Below, in pieces: positions 7,034 through 11,007 of a stretch of DNA of 11,007 nt. The translations under genes were made by a program, and so were the position numbers. How positions within the stretch are numbered: the first letter of the stretch is position 1; each line of letters starts with the position of its first letter. Source of the stretch: an uncultured Roseburia sp. (GTDB taxonomy: Bacteria > Bacillota > Clostridia > Lachnospirales > Lachnospiraceae); NCBI GenBank assembly GCA_910587865.1, contig CAJUNX010000026.1, forward strand, positions 1-11,007, given 5' to 3'. The notes beneath the pieces are model-generated. The model was not told the origin of the DNA. It saw only the letters and a program-made list of their open reading frames with translations, and made no database searches.

Positions 7034-7134
7034 ACTCCTCCTGTCTTACCGGATCTCCCGATATATCGTCTCCCCCGCTTCGGAGCGCTTCCCGGCGTGC
7101 ACTGCTCCCCCTTTTGTGCCGCCCTCACGGCATC
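7034..7134 (-). other. Short structured gap between TPR lipoprotein gene and hflX
   Basis: A hairpin sits directly after the TPR gene stop (TGCCG 7117-7121 with CGGCA 7128-7132, 6-nt loop), but no T tract follows on the minus strand, so it is not a convincing terminator. A perfect 10-bp palindrome CGATATATCG (7059-7068) lies before the hflX ribosome site. No clear -35/-10 pair is seen. The genes are probably co-transcribed. Confidence 0.4.
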
Positions 7135-8193
7135 TCACTGCGCCTCTGTCCCCTCCGTCTCCTCCGTTTCCGGTTCCGCGGGCGCCGGCACCGATATCCC
7201 GTCCTGCCGGTTTTTTAAAAAAACAAATTCCCTCTGGGCATCCATATCCTCCGGCCAGAGCTGCACATACTGCTGTACCACCGCCCAGGCGCCGGCAAAA
7301 TCTCCGGTATATTCCATGCAGACGATCTGATTGCGCATCATCTCTTTACGGTTCGGCACATCCTCCAGCGCCAGTCCCTGCGTGAGGTATGTCAGTGCGG
7401 CGGAGAAATTCATCTTATTCATCTCCAGCTGCGCCAGCGCACCGAGCGCCGCGGCGTCCGCCTTCCCGGATGCCGTATATGCCTGATAGCAGGTCTCCGC
7501 CATCTGCGTGTCCCCCATCGCGCCATACAGCTGCGCCAGCGTGAGATTCGCCTCCACACTTCCTTTTTCAACCGCGGTCTTTAGCTCCGAGAGCGCGTTG
7601 CCGTTCTCTCCGAGCAGAAAATAGATTTCCCCCCGATACGCAAAATCATCCGCCTCATCCCCTTTGATGGAAAACGCATCGTTCAGATACTTCGCCCCGT
7701 CCTCCTTTAAATTCGCGTCCGCCAGATGCTCGTAGATCCCGATATAGAGTTCATAATCATCCGGCCGGTACTTCACGGCATTGGAAAAATCCTCTTTTGC
7801 ACCCTCGGCATCCCCCGCCGCAAGCAGCAGACATCCCCGCATATAATATGCGTCCGTCTCCTTTTTCCGGTAATCGATCAGCGCGGTACAGGTATCGATC
7901 GCGCTCATTATATCTCCCGAAGCGTACTGCGCTGCCGCCTTGTAATAGCAGATATCGATCTGGAGCTGCCCGATTCTTCCGCCGCTGCTCCCAAGCGCTC
8001 CGTCAAATGCTGCGACCGCTCCGTCATAATCCCCGTTTTCCATACATTCAAGCCCGACCTGCCGAAAGGCGAGAATCTCCTCCTGTTTCTTCCCTCCGCA
8101 GCCGGCCAGGGACACTGCCAGAAGCACCGCGAGGAGCGCCGCGCCAAATCCTATCCTTTTCTCTCCGCCGTTCCAGTCTGTCATTTTCTTCAT
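7135..8193 (-). CDS. Tetratricopeptide-repeat lipoprotein
   Basis: A 352-residue predicted lipoprotein. The n-region MKKMTDWNGGEKR precedes a hydrophobic run and the lipobox LAGC, with Cys at 32, so the rest should face outside the membrane. From about residue 41 to 315 the chain is a run of roughly eight helix-pair TPR units with 33-36-residue spacing. Examples are LECMENGDYDGAVAAFDGAL (48-67), YYKAAAQYASGDIMSAIDTC, YMRGCLLLAAGDAEGAKEDF, YRGEIYFLLGENGNALSELK and LAQLYGAMGDTQMAETCYQA. The C terminus is an acidic Pro/Glu/Thr tail (334-352), probably disordered. TPR solenoids mediate protein-protein contacts; the partner is unknown. The ATG at 8193 has AGGTGA 6 nt upstream. It is upstream of hflX in the same orientation, which gives no functional clue. 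Confidence 0.9.
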   Translation of the reverse strand: MKKMTDWNGGEKRIGFGAALLAVLLAVSLAGCGGKKQEEILAFRQVGLECMENGDYDGAVAAFDGALGSSGGRIGQLQIDICYYKAAAQYASGDIMSAIDTCTALIDYRKKETDAYYMRGCLLLAAGDAEGAKEDFSNAVKYRPDDYELYIGIYEHLADANLKEDGAKYLNDAFSIKGDEADDFAYRGEIYFLLGENGNALSELKTAVEKGSVEANLTLAQLYGAMGDTQMAETCYQAYTASGKADAAALGALAQLEMNKMNFSAALTYLTQGLALEDVPNRKEMMRNQIVCMEYTGDFAGAWAVVQQYVQLWPEDMDAQREFVFLKNRQDGISVPAPAEPETEETEGTEAQ

Positions 8194-8387
8194 ATCCAGT
8201 CACCTGTATTCCTCTTCATGCCAAAGCGTTTTTGCAGGGGCCGCGGGCCGGATATCAGATCCGGCTCTGTGATTTGCGTTCTGCAGCCCCCGCACAATCC
8301 ACGGTTGCAGCCCGGGCGCAATCCCGGATCAGCGGCCCTTCTGCACAATCCACGGCAGGCGGCCGCGGCGCAGTCCGCGTCTCCCTC
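8194..8387. repeat. Hairpin-rich GC spacer with four copies of a GCRCARTCC motif
   Basis: GCACAATCCACGG occurs exactly at 8292-8304 and 8343-8355. Related GCGCAATCC (8316-8324) and GCGCAGTCC (8368-8376) alternate with it, so starts are spaced 24, 27 and 25 bp. Hairpins cover most of the spacer: GCCGGAT/ATCCGGC (8247-8253/8259-8265), CTGCAGCC/GGTTGCAG (8281-8288/8303-8310), CCGGG/CCCGG (8312-8316/8323-8327), GCGGCC/GGCCGC (8332-8337/8361-8366) and CGCGG/CCGCG (8364-8368/8375-8379). None has a T tract on either strand, so they are not standard terminators. No clear promoter is seen. The spacer could be a dispersed intergenic repeat or a structured mRNA segment. Confidence 0.6.
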
Positions 8388-9959
8388 TCACGACAGGCGC
8401 ACCACAATCAGCCCGTCCTCCACTACAATACTGTCCCCGGACGGCCAGCAGTCCATCTCCTCCGCCAGCTCCGCTGCCCGGTCATAATCCGGAAAATCCG
8501 GCGTCATCACACGGAAACCGTATGCCTGCATCGCCTGTGCCGCTTTTTTCGGATCAATCTCCGTCACCTCAAAATAGGAAAAGCCCACCACCTCGTTTTC
8601 TACAAGCGTCTCGTCCGGTGTGTTCGGATATACGCCCACAAACACGATGGTATCGCCTTCCTCTGCCCCTTTTTGCAGCGCCTGTTCATAGATCTGCTCC
8701 ATCATCCGGTAATCCTGTTCCAGCACTTTATAATCCGTATAAAGCAGTCTCGTATTCATCTGTATCTGTGCGACGGACGCGGTAATCACAACGCCCGCAA
8801 GCACGATCTGCACCACAGACCTCCTCCACGTCCGATCCATCCGTCTCCTGCATGCATCCAGCTCATACCAGCCCAGAACGGCGATCGCAAACACAAGCGC
8901 CAGCTGCTGCCGGTTGACTGCCGTCCCCGCCATGAGAAGCGTCGTGACAAACGGAACCGCAAGAAGGCCGCACACGATAAGAGTATACCAGCCGCGAAGG
9001 CTTCTTTTCTGTCTCCAGTACCGGACCAGCAGCACAAACAGCAGCAGACATTCCACGCCAAGCACACAGGTATAGACCTGCCCGTCCCCCAGAAACGCCT
9101 GCAGCAGATAGTGAATCAGGCTCTTTAAGCTGGAGCGAAAACCGTATATGGTCCAGAGAAAATTTTCCTTCGCAAACGCTGCCGCAAGATTGTTATACCC
9201 GTATATCTTCCGGATCAGCGCACTGAGCCCCGAATAAATCAGATATGCCAGTATTGAGAAAACCGCGCCGCGGATCAGCCGGCGATAAAATTCCCTGCGG
9301 CCCTCCTTTTCCTCTGACTTTGGAATGCCCTGCACCAGACAGAAGTAATAAACAGCCAGCGCTTCCAGATAGATCAGCACAAAGGACTGATAGCCCGCAA
9401 AACAAAAGACGGTTCCGGCCAGTGCGATCCATCCTCCTGTCGTACAGATTTTATCATGTTTCAGCCAGCGCGTAAAGAAAATCATCGTGGCCGGCATCAG
9501 CACTAATGTGACGGAAATCACTTCCATCTGATTCCGGTAGGCAAACTGCGTCGCCCAAACCGGGTGTGTCAGATAGAGAATTCCAAACAGGATCTTTCCC
9601 CAGTCCGACGCAAATACCCCCTGATCCCATTCGTCCAGCAGATAACACCACAATACCGCAGAGAACGGGAAACAGAACAGAAATACGGTTGCAGAAAAAA
9701 ACGGATTGATCAGCGTAACCCCGAGAAGCTTTTTGAGATAATAAAATCCCCACCTTCCGCGCGCCAGCCAGTGTCCGTACCATATGGAGCCGTGTTCCAG
9801 CGAATAAAAGCCCTCGGCGTCAAATGTCACAAAATCTTTGAATACCCAGGCCCCGTACACCGCCAGCACAAGAAAAAACAGAAAGAAAACAATATACTTC
9901 TTTTTGGCGCAATAGCGACACAGCCTGTCCAGCTCGGTCTCCGCCTCTTTTTGTTCCAC
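8388..9959 (-). CDS. Multi-pass membrane protein, GtrII-type glucosyltransferase family
   Basis: About 523 residues with roughly 10-11 predicted membrane segments (near 22-40, 85-108, 121-137, 146-164, 174-209 as two, 230-249, 295-312, 324-343, 352-366, 383-399). A C-terminal soluble domain of about 120 residues follows. The early extracytoplasmic loop has TFDAEGFYS...YGHWLARGRWG (44-71), matching the acidic residue and GRW pattern of the Glucos_trans_II (GtrII) family. Those proteins use polyprenyl-phosphate sugars to decorate surface glycans. No linked flippase (gtrA) or bactoprenol transferase (gtrB) lies in the window, so the substrate is unknown. I choose the GTG at 9959 because GAGGGTGA sits 5 nt upstream; the GTG at 9968 has its purine run touching the codon. 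The gene starts 37 nt after the dipeptidase gene. The family call is moderate; membrane topology is strong. Confidence 0.8.
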   Translation of the reverse strand: MEQKEAETELDRLCRYCAKKKYIVFFLFFLVLAVYGAWVFKDFVTFDAEGFYSLEHGSIWYGHWLARGRWGFYYLKKLLGVTLINPFFSATVFLFCFPFSAVLWCYLLDEWDQGVFASDWGKILFGILYLTHPVWATQFAYRNQMEVISVTLVLMPATMIFFTRWLKHDKICTTGGWIALAGTVFCFAGYQSFVLIYLEALAVYYFCLVQGIPKSEEKEGRREFYRRLIRGAVFSILAYLIYSGLSALIRKIYGYNNLAAAFAKENFLWTIYGFRSSLKSLIHYLLQAFLGDGQVYTCVLGVECLLLFVLLVRYWRQKRSLRGWYTLIVCGLLAVPFVTTLLMAGTAVNRQQLALVFAIAVLGWYELDACRRRMDRTWRRSVVQIVLAGVVITASVAQIQMNTRLLYTDYKVLEQDYRMMEQIYEQALQKGAEEGDTIVFVGVYPNTPDETLVENEVVGFSYFEVTEIDPKKAAQAMQAYGFRVMTPDFPDYDRAAELAEEMDCWPSGDSIVVEDGLIVVRLS

Positions 9960-9964
9960 GTGTT

Positions 9965-9972
9965 TCACCCTC
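9965..9972 (-). promoter_or_regulatory. Ribosome site deciding the GtrII-like start (GTG)
   Basis: The minus strand reads GAGGGTGA, a good match to the 16S 3' end, 5 nt before the GTG at 9959. The in-frame GTG at 9968 overlaps this sequence and would leave no spacing, so the downstream GTG is preferred. Confidence 0.6.
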
Positions 9973-9996
9973 TAAGCCCGCCTTTCTTTCTTCATC

Positions 9997-10977
9997 CTAC
10001 CGCATCACGTCCCGGATCACGCGCTCCACGTTTTTGTATGCGATCCGGTCAATGTCATCGTCCGAATATCCTCTTTTATGCAGTGTGTCAAACAGCAGAT
10101 GCATCTTCGTACAGTCGGAAATCTCGAGATCACCGCCAATCCCGTCAAAATCCGTGCCGATCCCCACGCACTCCGCACCGCCCTTATCGATAAAATGCTG
10201 TATGTGGTCGCACATGCGCTCCACACGGCTCACACGGTCCTCTCTGTCCTCATTCAGGAAGGACGGCTCAAAATTGATTCCCGCAACGCCGCCCGCATCC
10301 GCGAGGATCCGGATCATCTCATCCGTCAGATTTCTCGTGGAGGGAGCCAGCGCCCGGCAGTTCGAGTGAGACGCCACAAACGGCTTCTTCGAGACCTCCG
10401 CCACATCGTAAAATCCCCCGTCCGAGAGGTGCGAAACGTCCACCAGGATTCCCAGCTCATTCATATAGGGAACGGCTTCTTTTCCGAACGCGGTAAGCCC
10501 CTGCTCCATCTCCTCCTTCACGGAAGAATGGTGGCGTCCGAAACAATTCGGATCGTTCCAGGTCAGTGTGATCAGCCGGATCCCCATCTCGTGAAATTTT
10601 TTTAAATGTTCCGGCTTTCCATGCACCAGGTATCCGTTTTCTATGGTCAGGAACGCGGAAATTTTTTTGTCCGCCCGGTTTTTGATCAGATCCTCATAAC
10701 AATATGCAGGCGCAAGGATATCGCCGCACTCCTCAAGCGTCCGCTGAAAAATCTCATACATCCGCTCCAGCATCTCTTCCGGCGTCGGGGCCATCTCCGG
10801 TCCGAACCACTCCGGCTTTGCGTTCTGCGGCAGAAACATCGCAAAAAACTGTGCATCCGCCCCGCTCCTTTTCAGGCGCTCCACATCAACCATTGTTCCC
10901 TCCAGCCGTCTGGCCGTCCGGCTTTTCCGCCTCATCGCCTCCATCAGCGTGTCGCAGTGCATATCAATATATCCCAT
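9997..10977 (-). CDS. Membrane dipeptidase, peptidase family M19
   Basis: A 326-residue zinc dipeptidase of the renal dipeptidase family, which hydrolyses dipeptides, including some with D-residues at the C-terminal position. The binuclear zinc ligands all appear: H7 and D9 in DMHCDT, E113 in LTIENG, H183 in DVSHLS and H204 in VASHSNCRAL. D276 in GIGTDFDGIGG is the conserved acid, and R215 in APSTRNLTDE is the usual substrate-contact region. There is no signal peptide, so it is predicted cytoplasmic, as in other Firmicutes homologues despite the family name. The length is normal for the bacterial family. The ATG at 10977 has GGGAGG 6 nt upstream. It is the first gene of the visible minus-strand block; its promoter lies outside the window or in the last 30 bp, where none is obvious. 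Confidence 0.93.
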   Translation of the reverse strand: MGYIDMHCDTLMEAMRRKSRTARRLEGTMVDVERLKRSGADAQFFAMFLPQNAKPEWFGPEMAPTPEEMLERMYEIFQRTLEECGDILAPAYCYEDLIKNRADKKISAFLTIENGYLVHGKPEHLKKFHEMGIRLITLTWNDPNCFGRHHSSVKEEMEQGLTAFGKEAVPYMNELGILVDVSHLSDGGFYDVAEVSKKPFVASHSNCRALAPSTRNLTDEMIRILADAGGVAGINFEPSFLNEDREDRVSRVERMCDHIQHFIDKGGAECVGIGTDFDGIGGDLEISDCTKMHLLFDTLHKRGYSDDDIDRIAYKNVERVIRDVMR

Positions 10978-11007
10978 ATCCGTCCTCCCTTTCCCGTCAG
11001 CTCTCCG

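Noticed and set aside
7059..7068. Perfect palindrome CGATATATCG upstream of hflX, considered as an operator or promoter -10 region.
   Set aside because: There is no matching -35 element, no second copy in the window and no regulator gene nearby; a single 10-bp palindrome is weak evidence.
8247..8265. GCCGGAT hairpin considered as the intrinsic terminator of the GtrII-like gene.
   Set aside because: No T tract follows on the minus strand (the sequence runs into GC-rich DNA and then an A run), so it is counted only as part of the structured spacer.
8292..8376. Repeat units at 24-27-bp spacing considered as a CRISPR array.
   Set aside because: The exact repeat is only 13 bp, unit spacing is too short, the alternating units differ, and there are no distinct spacers or cas genes.
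7797..9128. Long plus-strand open frame of 443 codons spanning the TPR gene, the spacer and the GtrII-like gene.
   Set aside because: The translation is rich in Arg, His and Pro with no domain pattern, and it lies opposite two genes with strong coding evidence. It is a shadow frame.

Overview
The window looks like a chromosomal segment from a moderately GC-rich member of the Clostridia, probably Lachnospiraceae or a relative. This rests on strong GGAGG-type ribosome sites, lipobox lipoproteins, a two-subunit NAD-dependent dihydroorotate dehydrogenase (PyrDB plus PyrK), and a Firmicutes-style tyrosine integrase. The taxonomic call is inference from gene content, not a search result.

Left edge (1-1316). 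A rightward tyrosine recombinase with a complete R-K-H-R-H-Y catalytic set lies in visibly AT-richer DNA than the rest. It is preceded by a long hairpin with a T6 tract that covers its own ribosome site, and followed by an AT-rich 190-bp spacer carrying two TGTCACTA repeats one helical turn apart. Most likely this is the integrase end of an integrative element whose body lies left of the window. The chromosome proper would begin somewhere in 1125-1316.

Remainder (1317-10977). Every gene is on the minus strand and closely packed, so the reading order is right to left: M19 membrane dipeptidase, GtrII-like multi-pass membrane protein, TPR lipoprotein, hflX, pyrC, pyrK, pyrD, and a DUF1266 lipoprotein. 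The pyrC-pyrK-pyrD block is tightly coupled: pyrC/pyrK overlap by 4 nt and pyrK/pyrD by 1 nt. It encodes the third and fourth steps of de novo UMP synthesis, namely dihydroorotase, then dihydroorotate oxidation with electrons passed through the FAD/[2Fe-2S] PyrK subunit to NAD+. hflX, a ribosome-associated GTPase, sits just upstream. The flanking lipoproteins and membrane protein have no obvious link to pyrimidine metabolism. A GC-rich hairpin straddling the integrase stop codon has its T tract on the minus strand, so it may terminate leftward transcripts from this long block.

The least ordinary sequence is the 194-bp spacer between the GtrII-like gene and the TPR lipoprotein gene. It is packed with hairpins and four spaced copies of a short motif, and two of the hairpins differ by compensatory base changes. 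I see no CRISPR array, rRNA, tRNA, recognisable riboswitch or defence system. Apart from the possible mobile-element edge, this is mostly housekeeping DNA.
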